Positions 1 through 11,300 of a DNA stretch of 64,000 bases are shown here, piece after piece. The stretch covers positions 19,870,467-19,934,466 of the forward strand of contig OX243824.1 of the NCBI GenBank assembly GCA_945859605.1. Reading direction: 5' to 3'. The notes under the pieces are model-generated. The model ran no database searches and was not told the DNA's origin. It saw only the letters and a program-made list of their open reading frames with translations. A program made the translations under genes and the position numbers. Positions within the stretch are counted from its first letter, which is position 1, and each line of letters begins with the position of its first letter. This stretch comes from Lumbricus rubellus. Lineage: Eukaryota; Annelida; Clitellata; Crassiclitellata; Lumbricidae.

Positions 1-1363
1 AAGTACAAAGTGATACAGAATATTATATACACAGCATACGATAAGAAAATGCTTATCATCTGTTCAGATAAACATGAAAAATGTATTATATCACCACGAG
101 CGTCGGCATGATTCATTCGATATGTGCGTATTGGCGGATTGCAGCCGCAAGCCAGAACTTTGATGCAACCTCGTGCCTAGCAGCCCAGCCCGATTTAGCC
201 GTCTCAACAAAGAGTAGTTTTATGGCTCTTGCTGTGTGTCAATCAGCCAGTAATTTAATTCACGCCCCAGGGGTTGATTCTTGGTGAGTCATAGGCCACT
301 AGAGATCGTTGATTACCGGTTTATTTATCTCAAGGATGGATTACAATTTGCTCTGATCTATCCAAGATGTCTTTTATTTCATGAAAAGAGCATCTTTGCT
401 AGAATGCTTCTCACAGACACCTGGAGGCATATGGTACATGGGTCTTTGTTTGAACGTACCTAATCTCTAACCGGGATTTACACTTAAAAGCTTTCTGCTC
501 CTTTAGTTCCCTTAACGCCACGAGGTTCGAATCTATTTCGAATCTTATGCAGATTTTAAATGTATTTTGTCGTGATGAAGCACTTAGGCCTATAGACTAC
601 CATTGGCTTGTTTTTGGGACAGTATAGGAGATAGGCCTAAGCTTAGTTCTTTTTCAGAGAGTATTGTAGCCCACCGTGCCTATGTCCTTTGCCATGTCTA
701 AGAGAAACATCGACACACCCGGTAGAACACAAGAAATATAATGTCTTCAGAAGATTGACATTCCAAATCAGTAATCACAGTTACCAATAATCGCAATAAC
801 ATTTCTATTGAAGAAACATTATTCGTTACTCGTTAGGATCCATATCGTCTTCACAGAGCCGTAAATCTGCTTCGACAAGTTGAGAGGCAAATCTGCCCTC
901 AAGAAAATAAGAAGCCTATTATAACAACAATCAGCAGGAATTGTAATTATTTTGGTGACGCATTGAACAAAACAAAATTCCAAACTTTCACAAATAAAAA
1001 AGGTAATGAAGGAATTCCAACCCTTAATTTCCTTCCCAAAATCTACGGTCCTGCGTCTTCAGTTCTGTTCACACATGGGTGAACCGCGGGTAGGCACAGG
1101 TTAAGTTTGAGGAATTAATCAAAGAGAGACAGCTTGATGCTATGATAACGCCATTTAAGTAAACATTTCAAATTTAAAGGAATATTATGCAAAAGGAGGA
1201 CGGTGAGCTCACTCGACCGTTTTTCCTCCAGACTCACTTTCATTGTAATTCTCTAATTGTCTGCATGGGTGCCGACATGTGTAAAAATTTTATATTGCTG
1301 AGGGTGAAGTAAATAAACTTGAAACATGAAGTGTTTCTCAAAAACAGATATTTATGTTTGTAG
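1..1363. other. Upstream/intronic sequence of CSPG4, no exon recognised
   Basis: No reading frame here looks like a signal peptide or joins in phase to the first laminin G exon at 1364. The stretch is AT-rich with a few TAGGCCTA octamers (585, 632). It is best read as the 3' end of CSPG4 intron 1, so the signal-peptide exon should lie before the window. The acceptor is the pyrimidine-rich run ending in TAG at 1361-1363. Confidence 0.6.
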
Positions 1364-2388
1364 CGTCATTCTATGGCGACAGTTACGTCCGTGTTCCAGT
1401 CCAGGATGCCAGTTCATCCACAGACATCAAGCTCCACTTCCGTACATCCTCCCCCAGTGGCCTGCTGCTCCTGGCCGCCGGAACCACCGACTACTGCAAG
1501 GTCCTGCTTCAGAGCGGCGCAGTCCAGGCAACCCTCGACCTGGGATCAGGACAGGCCATCCTGGTCTCTCCTCCAGGTATCGTCTTCAACGATCTCCAGT
1601 GGCACTCGGTCCACCTGTCACGAGTCGATAGCCGTGTCGTGCTCACCATCGACGGTATCTACTCGAGCGAGGCAGTCACGCCCGGTCGATTCTTCGAGTT
1701 GAACATCGACCGTGACGTGTTCATCGGCGGAACCGGCGCCTTCGACGGCTTCTTCGGTAACTTCCGGTCGCTTCGCGGATGCCTCCGTGACGTCACCTTC
1801 AACGGCGTTGACGTCATGAAGACCGGGCACGACCAATCGCATTCGCTTTACGTCTACGCCGTCACGTGGGACTGCGCCGCGGAGTTCGGTGCCACGTCCG
1901 ACCAGCCGATCAGCTTCACCCGCTCGACGTCCTACGTCGCCTTTCCATCTCTGGAGACGAGACAGGAAGGACGATTGACCTTCGATCTGCGGACAAGATC
2001 AGAGTATGCCCTGATCGTCTACAACTCGGGAACGCTCGTCGACTCGGATTTCGTTGCCGTCGAGATAGTTGGGGGCCACGTGAAGCTGCGCGTCAACAAG
2101 GGCAGCGGGGCGGTTGCCTTGACGACCGACAGGGTGGTCAACGATGGACGTTGGCATCAGGTGGAGGTGGTCATCGACGCAGTCAGCGCAAGACTGACTG
2201 TCGATGGTCAACGCAGGGAGGAGCGGATCAATTTTGGTGGGACACGATTCCTGGATGTGACGACTCATCTGTATGTGGGTGGGGTGGGTGTGGTGGCGAG
2301 GTCAGTGGCCGTCCAGAGGGAGTTAGAATCGTTGGAGGGACGGAGGGCGGCCGGAGGATCGCTCATCGGATGCGTTCAGAACTTCAAG
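1364..2388 (+). CDS. CSPG4: CSPG4 exon: two laminin G domains
   Basis: This exon opens with the mature N terminus (ASFYGDSYVRVPV, first codon split with the upstream exon), close to ASFFGENHLEVPV in human NG2. Laminin G 1 covers roughly 1364-1830, with the family-typical run LLLLAAG and a FIGGTG segment followed by LRGCLRDVTFNG. Laminin G 2 covers roughly 1890-2388 and ends LIGCVQNFK, continuing into the next exon. The acceptor TTTGTAG precedes 1364 and the donor is AAG|GTAATC at 2388/2389. The reading frame does extend upstream to an ATG at 1354, but that codon lies in the intron and is not the start. The donor site is duplicated downstream by a transposon insertion (2571-2578). Confidence 0.93.
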
Positions 2389-5300
2389 GTAATCAGGGCT
2401 GATTTTAAGGAATTTTTCTGAACTGCACAACTACTTTCCTTTCCTATCATCCATCGTAAATCACTTCCAATCGGAGGACAATGACCTTTTTGCATGGCTA
2501 GTTTTAACTGCACAAAAGTGCTTCTGCAACTGCATATTGTGTGCACAACTGCACGTTAACAAAAATCCTGAAGGTAATCATAGCCCTCAGATATACCTTC
2601 AGGGCTTGTGGTTTGCGGTGATGTAGTGGTGGCGTCGATGCCTACAAGTCTGAAGGTTGCTGATTCGAATCTACCTCAAGGCCAACGCGTGGAGACCTTA
2701 GGCATGTCCTTCACTTGAAATTGCTTGTGCGCTTCGGTGTGAAGCTCCGATGTAGTGTTCGCGCTGTTGTCAAGAGCGCCTCTGAGTAGTGAGCTTGAAG
2801 GGGCGCTATATGGCAAATGGGGAAATAAATAAGTAAAATATTTGTAAAATATTGTCTTGACAACTGTACTGCGAACTGCATTATTATACATGTATTTGTA
2901 AACTTTTCCCCCATATTCTTGATTGGTGAAATAAAATGATTTAAACTGATTTGATTTGAAGGTGGACGGACGGTTGCTGGGCTTCCGTGACGCCATCAAC
3001 TCGCGAGACATCCGACCGGAGTGCGCCTGGGGATTCCCCTGCGCCTTCCGACCATGCGCAGACGATGCTGAGTGTATCGAGGAAGGATTCTACGACTATA
3101 GATGTCGCTGCTCGCATTCCGAATGCTACAGGAACGAGAGTGACGGCGTCGGTGGAGGCGGAAGTGGTTGGACCTCGCAGCTGGGGTCGACGAATGCTCA
3201 GGACATGCTCCGTGTTCAGGACCTCGTCGTCAAGGAAGGCGGACGGAGTGTTCTTTCGCTGAACAACATCGAGTTCGTGGATGAGGAGCGGGAAGTCTAC
3301 GGTATTAGCGACAGTTCTGTGTCCTTCAGGGTTCTTGATCACCCTGACCACGGGGAGATCGTAGTGGACGTGGTAGGTCGAAGGGGGACGGCTGCCTCGC
3401 GTCCGGTGACCTTCACGATGGCGGATCTGAAGGACAGCAAGGTCTCGTACAACCACGACGGATCGGAGACGTCCTCAGATCGCGTCGTGCTCCAGCTGGA
3501 GTTCATCTCCGTCCAGCCGACCGCTCCAGGTGAGTTCCGGAAGAAGTACCGATTCACGCTGATGATCCAGGTAGCCGCTTGGAACGATCCGCCGGAAATA
3601 CACCTACCGCCCGACAACACCCTCGTCCTCATCACAAGCACCCAGATCGACATCACACCACGACTTATCAACGCCACCGACTCTGATGACCCACCGTCCA
3701 GTCTTGAGTACACCGTTCTTTACCAGCAGGGCTTCGACGTCGGCTTCTTTGAGCTGAACGATAATCTCGGAGCGCGGGCGAGGATCACGCGGTTCAGTCA
3801 GGAAGATATCAACGATGGAAAACTGAGCTACGTTCATAGAGGACTTCAGTTCCAACAGCTTCGTCTCCAGGTATACACACGGTCTACTTATTAACAAGTT
3901 ATTATTTAATAGCATGCTAGGCAGACTTTGCGCGGCCAGAAAATTTCTGACCCACTCATCAAAAACATTGTGCACTTGGATATCTAACCCCAGTGCTGAC
4001 GATTTTTTGGCGGCGCTATAAAAGTCACTCCAAGCTCCCAAAACCACTGGAAAATCGTCCATCGTTGGAATTACATATCATTGAAATCAGGCAGGATTGC
4101 AGCATTCTCGATGGCATTTTAGGCAGACTTTGTGCGGCCACAAAATTTCTGACCTGCTTCTCAAACACAGTGTACTCTTGGGTATCCGGCTACAGTAGTC
4201 ACGATTTTGTGGCGGCGCTGTAAAAGTCACCCCAAGCTTCCAAAATCACTGAAAAACCGTCCATCATTCGAATCACATAGCATTGAAATCAGGCAGGATT
4301 GCAGCATTCTCGGTGGCCTTAATAACTATAAGCTTACTCAGACTTTGCGCGGCCAGAAAATTTGTAAAATGTAAGTGTAAATGCTTATATAGCTTTCAGT
4401 GACCTTATCGTCTTGACCATGCTCCAATTGATCGGATTTTATTGCATGTATGTACTATTCATGCACACATTTTTGCATGCACTATTCAAATTTCAAAGTA
4501 TACATGTGTGTGTATGAATATTTGTTCTGTATGTCTGTATGGGTAGGCCTATATACATGTTTGTGTGTATGCATATGTATGTATGTATGCGTGCATTGCA
4601 TATGTTTGTATGTGTATCGTGACACTTATGACTCTAAAAGTCACCACTATAGTTTTGTGCCTCTCCCAGAAATAGAGAAGCGACTTTAATGAGTAAGTTT
4701 GTGATTAGACTAAACATGCGAACATCTGTCTAACACATTTTGCATTATGCTCATATATGATATATGGAAAAGTTATTCAGACGGTTTGAAAATTCCCGAC
4801 ATATTCGTTGGGTGGTGTATATTTTGTCTGCTGGTCTGCGGACGGAAATCTGTCTTCTCCATGCTTGTTTTCCCATAGGCAATTTCCATGTGTGTCTCTA
4901 TATAGTATCTATATATATATAAATGAAACTTTCCAATAGTTCGTCGCATTTTCACGCTGAAAGCTACGCACGGATTGTTGTGAAAATTTTACAACACCTT
5001 CCATTCCCATACAACCGTGTGTTAAGATGTTTTCACCCGAAAAAACGCTACCGTTTCCACAAAAAGTGAACTTTGCAATCCGTTCGCCCGCCATTTGCAA
5101 AGTAAACACGTCCCACACCGCTGCCAGATTTCATAAACGCCGTCTCCAAACACAGCAAACGATACATCAATGAGGTGGCGTGCTATGACGTCATAAGCGA
5201 GTCGCGATTAATTTTCCAAAGAGGCCGCTTTTAGGCCTTTTCACAAAGCGGCCTTTGGGCTTGGAATGGACGCTGCGACGGAGGAAAGGAGCGGAGGGAG

Positions 5301-8300
5301 CGGGACAAAGACGGTGGGGAGGGAGCGGAGGGGGAGGGGAGGTGGAGGTCAGGGGAAGAGGGAAGGGGAAGGGGACGGAGGGGAAGGGAGAGGGGAAGGG
5401 GAGTGGGAGGGAGAGGGAAGGGAGGGGGAGAGGGAGAGGGAGGGGAGAGGGAGGGGATAGGGAGGGAGAGGGAGGAGGGGGAGGGAGGGAGGGGAGGGGG
5501 AGGGGGAGGGGAGGGGAGGGGGAGGGGAGGGAAAGGGGGAGGGGACGGGAAGGGGGGGGGGAGGGGGGGGGGGAGGGGGAGGGGAGGGGGAGGGGGAGGG
5601 GGAGGAGGAGGGGAGGGGGAAGGGGAGCCTCTTTTCAGCCACAGCAACGCGTGGCCGGGTTCAGCTAGTATATATATATATTTCTTAGTCGGTATTTCTG
5701 TCTGCTTTGTGAGTTTGTGTAATATATTATATATGATATATATGTATAATTGTATATAATCTACGACTCCCTTGTGTACTAAGAAGCAGTCAATATAGGT
5801 ATGCCAACAGTCCTGTCCTAGATTCACCAACACAGTCCAGGAGTCAGCCTCGCGTCCCATGTTGATCCCAAATTGTGCTGTATATATTATGACTTGTAAA
5901 TATCTACGTTGTTCTTGTTTTCACACACTAAACTCACAAATCCGGCCGTTAATAAATTCTACAGAGTGGCCATAGAAATAAATGATATATAACAGGCTCG
6001 TTATCTATCCATGGCATTTTGTTCTGCTGTCGTAGACCCAATGAAATAGCATCTGCAGTCTGAATGCAAGTATTATTTGAACTTCGTTCGTACCGAGTCT
6101 GTTATTCTGTAGATCTAGACTTTCATGGTAGGTAAATAAACGTTTTCTTCCAGAAACTGATTTACAATTACAATTACTACCATTACAATTGCTACTGGGG
6201 TACAATTGTTATACGATTACAATTATAAGGCCTACGATTACAGTTAGGCCTACTACAATTGCCATTACTGCGATTGTGGTTACTATGATTACAATCACTA
6301 CGATTACAATTACTGCTATATTACGGCTGAAACGATTACATTAGGCTACTACATGTGTGATACAAATACTAAGAATTTAATCACTACAATTACAATTAGG
6401 CCTACTACGATTACAAGTAGGCCTACTACAATTACAATTACTGCAAATTCAATTACAACAGTTATAATTAGGGCCTAGGATTACATTACTATGATCACAA
6501 TACCTACGATATCGCGCAATTACTTCGACTACATGCATTATTGCTTCATTAGGTGTCTGACGGCAAAGACATCGGTGATCCAAAGATCCTCAAGATCTCC
6601 GCCGTTCCACTAACGATCAACCTCATCTCGAACACAGGTCTCATCGTCCCTCGCGGATCCAGTCGCCTCCTCACCAGACAGAACCTCACGTACACCACGA
6701 ACGCTCCTGACCAGGACATCGAGGTACGGTACTTGGTGACGGACTCACCATACGACGGGGAGATCCAGCGCCAACAGTACGCAGACAACAGCTGGATCGT
6801 TGCTACGACCTTCACACAGAGGCATGTTGATCGAGGAAGGGTTCGGTACGTGCATAACGGTTCATCGAGAGCTGAAGGTGACTACTTCAGCTTCAAGGTG
6901 ACTGCGATGGGCGTCGAAATGCAGCAATTTGACTTCCACATCCGCGTCGTCAACCTCACCGTCGAGCTGATCCGCAGCGTCGGTATGACCTTGCGGGGCG
7001 TCAAGGAGAGGGTCCTCACGTCGGACGAGCTGAAGGCCGTCAGCGCCGTCCCCGATCACGGACCCAGGGACATCGTCTTCACCGTCCTGTCTCTCCCGAG
7101 AGATGGTCAGCTGATGCGCTCGGAGAAGCAGAGGGGTCGAACCCAGAAGCGGAGGCTAACCGTTGGGTCGAACTTCACGCAGGCTGACGTCAACGATAAA
7201 CTCCTCTCGTATAAGCTGCTCCGAACTCGATCCGATAGAACAATCGACGACTTTGAATTCATCGTTCACATTCCGGGATTCACAACTTCCAGAGCCACCG
7301 TGTTCCAGCTGATCTTCGAGCCAGCTGAGGACGACCTTCTCCTCCTTAACAACGGACTAATGGACGTCGTGGAAGGCGGAAGTAAGTCCATAACCCGCGA
7401 AGACCTCTTTGTCGAGAAAGGAATCCATGACGACTTCGGATACCTCATCACAGATGGTCCCCACCACGGTGTCATTCAACTCATCGGAGGTTCGAACGAG
7501 ACCAAAGGGACCACGGTGACGACGTTCACGAACGACGACATCAAACACAACAGGGTCTTCTACAAACACGACGATAGCGAAACTGAAGAGGACTCCTTCA
7601 GCTTTACTGCGCTGTTCGAGAGAAGCGAACCAGCCGTCAGAGAGGTCTCAGGCAACTTCGACGTGAGGATCCTCTTGCGGAACGACAACGGACCAAGAAG
7701 AGTCGTCAACCGGACGTTCTCCGTCGTCACCAACAGAGGGCGCGTCATCACACTCGACGACATGCAGTACGTCGATCCTGACATCGACTTCGACAGTTCG
7801 AACCTCATGTACGAGTGGAGGGACATTCCCAACGGGTACTTGGTCCTTCGCGACACGTCGAACCCGCTCAAGAACTTCAGCGTCAGTCAGTTCCAGCAGA
7901 GGGACATCGCGGACGGACTGGTCTACTTCAAACACAACGGGGGAGCTGCGAACTACAGCAGATCCCTAATGACAGTCTCCGATGGACAACACTTCACTAG
8001 CAACCTCCAAGAAGTCCAGGCGTCAGATCCATTCGTGAAGGTCATGTCGGGCAGCGTTATGTTCGCCAACAGCGGCCAGAGGACAGTTCTTCTGGCGTCG
8101 ACGTTTGGCGTCGAGACAAACCTTGATGTCTGGGACAGGAACATCCGGTTCGGGGTGCTTGAGCCGCCCTCACATGGTCTGCTGAAACTCGGGGATGCGG
8201 ACGGTCAGCACTTTACCCTCGCAGACGTCAAGAACCACCTCGTCGTTTACGAGCACGACGCTAGCGAGGGGACCGTCGATGACCTTGGGTTCGAGGTCAA

Positions 8301-11300
8301 GGTGGAGGACCTCGTGGCGCCTGGTCGAACGACGATCCGAGTGACGCAGATCGTGAATCGACTGGCCATCGTCGAGGAATTCGAGAGCGTCACGATCGGG
8401 GATCAGCTGCTCCACGTCGGTAACTCGCAGACGAAACCCATCGACATCACCTACCTCGTAACATCGCAGCCGAAGTACGGGTCACTGGCGCTCCTGAATC
8501 GCCGCGACGGCACGGAGGTTCTCCTCCTAGCCTTCACCCAGAGCGACGTCAACCTCGGTCGGGTGAGGTACGAGCACAGCGACGAAGGACACTACTCCGA
8601 CACCTTCCACTTCGACGTCCGGCTGGACAACATCTCACTGACCGGTCAGACCTTCCACATGGAGATCATCTCGACGCGGGGTTCCATGCCGTTCCAGCTC
8701 GGCAACATGACGGTCCTCGAAGGGTCGTCTGCCTACCTGACGAACGAAACGTTCACCTTCAAGAGCAAGACCTTCGAGAACCGTGACCTTGAGTTCGTCG
8801 TCCTTAGGGAACCCGTCCATGGTAGACTTCAGAGCGTCGATGTCCCACTCTACCCCGTCCTGCAGTTCACCCTTGAGCAGGTCAGGAACCGGAAGATCCT
8901 TTACATCCACGACGGAAGTGAGACTACCAGGGACCGGTTGCTGATGATGGCGAGGATGAATTCTGACGCTGCAGCAGGGAGACAGAGTGGTCCGAAGATG
9001 CTCTGGATCAACGTTCAGCCAAACAACGACATTCCACCGAGAATCACTGTCAACAAGAAACTACGCGTCTGGCAAGGTAGAAATTGTTATCATTAAGGCA
9101 ATGAATAAATGAATGAATGAATGAATGAATCAGAGAATGAATGAATGCATGCATGAATGAATGAATGAATGAATGAATGAAATTATTAATGAATGAATAA
9201 ATGAACGAAAGAATGAATGAAAAAACGAATGAATGAACGAACGAATGAAAAATAGTAATATTGATAATTAAAGCAAATATTGTTATTATAATTGTTAGCA
9301 TAGCTATTGCTGGGTCATACGCAACCATGTGTGTATACCCATAAGTGATCTAGCCTACATTCTACATGATTGTATAGGTTACGTGCACGTACAACGTCGT
9401 ACGTGTGAGCTTACAATTATTGTACATGCATACATACATACATACATATCTTATTAAGAATCATATTATTACGATTATTGTTATTATTATTGTTGTTTTT
9501 GTTGTTTTTGCTATAATGTGACCCGATGAACGCAGAGTTGCACTAAATAACTCCATGCAGAATCCAAAACATATTGCAATGTAAGAGGCAATTAAATGCG
9601 GTATGTAGTAGGTTCTCCACTTTTATCGCAGTTAATGACCCAATGTTTAGGAAATCAAAGCAACTTTACGCAACGAACAGCAAAATAAAGCAACGTGCTC
9701 TAGAGTGATAACCCTAAATTAATGGTATAATAAAAACATCGCAACCTACTTCTTCTACTTACAAAGAACCATCAACACCACTCAAGTCTTGCACCACCGG
9801 TGTTAAAGTCGGTGATCACCAGAGCCGTGCTCATTGGATAAAAACACCATTGCACAAGCATCAACTCAAGATGCATAGAAACATTTATTGTAGTCGTGAA
9901 TGATCGCATACCGATTGTTTAGTTGATGTTTAACGATAGTGAGTGATGAAAAAGACCATTAGCGTCGCCCTCCTCCTTTATCCAGGTATGGACTGGCACT
10001 GCCAACGTATACGAGCAGTGGCGAAGTTTCGTGTTTATTTCTGTCCTGTCTGTATTGTTTGTACGAAATAGAGGCTTCACACACTACACAATTCTATTGC
10101 ACACTCTGTGACATAGTTCGGCATTTCTACGGCTTATTCATAAAACATCAGCATAGACATACGATTTATTTCATCCGAGTTTTGTATTGTTTCGTTTATT
10201 GGCTAGAAAATTCGCTGTCAAAACTTAGCAATTAGCAACAGAACTAGATAGGCTATAACTGTTATACATGTAGAAATAATTATAGGCTACATGTAAGTAT
10301 GAAGCATTATGCAATTATGGTTTGGAATGTGCAATTGTGCATCTCCTATAACGAAGAGAAACATTTTCAAATCACGTTTTTGTATCTAGGGATTAATTTT
10401 ATTTCCAGTGGAAGCCATGGGTGGAGTGGATGGGTCTACTCTTCATCCCATGCTCTGCATCAAGAGGATCAATTAAAAACGACCCTTAATGGAATATTTT
10501 TTAACCAATAATATTAGAAACGAGCGAAAACAAACAAAAAACACACCTAAACAGATACGTAAAAATGTGCTTAGCCTATGTACATCATGTATAGGCCACA
10601 CACATGTACATGTACATTTACAAACGGACAAATAATTACAAGCCTACTTTCATAAATACATTCATTACACCAAGCTTATTTTAGTATGCATGTATACAAT
10701 TTGCAAGTTTATGCATACATACATACAATCATGCTTACATAAATATATTATATACATATACATACGTAGTACATGTACAATTGTACATGCATAATTTTAT
10801 ATAAAAAATATATACGTCCACAGTGAACATAAAACAAGGAATTCCTGTGTTAATGATGTGCCTGAAACAGAAGAAGAAGCTGAGCTCTGCCTTTGTAACA
10901 AGACATAAAACGTTGTAATGCAATTATGTTTCAGCCTCATCCAAATTATATTCACGGAATCACGGTATAGGCCTAGATGAATGTGTACCGTATACTATGT
11001 CACTATGTGTTAGCCTACATCCAATATTTCAACAGCTAACCATTAGCAACGTGTGTTCAAAAATTAATTTATTTATTAGTTTATTTATTCGTTCATTCAT
11101 TCGTTAACCCTCAGAACCCGACGGGCCCCGTTATCCATAGCGTTACGGGAGCTCCGATGCAGTGTCCGCTCTGCATCTTGGAGCGCCCCAGAGTAGTATA
11201 GAGCTTGAAGGGCGCTATAACAAGTGCACATAAAAACATAACAGAGGGCGAAATGCCCTAGGCTAATGGGATTTCTTACTAGTGACAAACAAACGCATAC

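Noticed and set aside
1354..1363. ATG at 1354 as the CSPG4 start
   Set aside because: It lies in the intron before the TTTGTAG acceptor; the protein match begins at ASFYGD and a signal peptide would be missing.
5231..5860. 209-residue Pro-rich and 137-residue Gly/Arg-rich proteins
   Set aside because: Products of the polypurine tract composition on opposite strands; no domain and no splice or start context.
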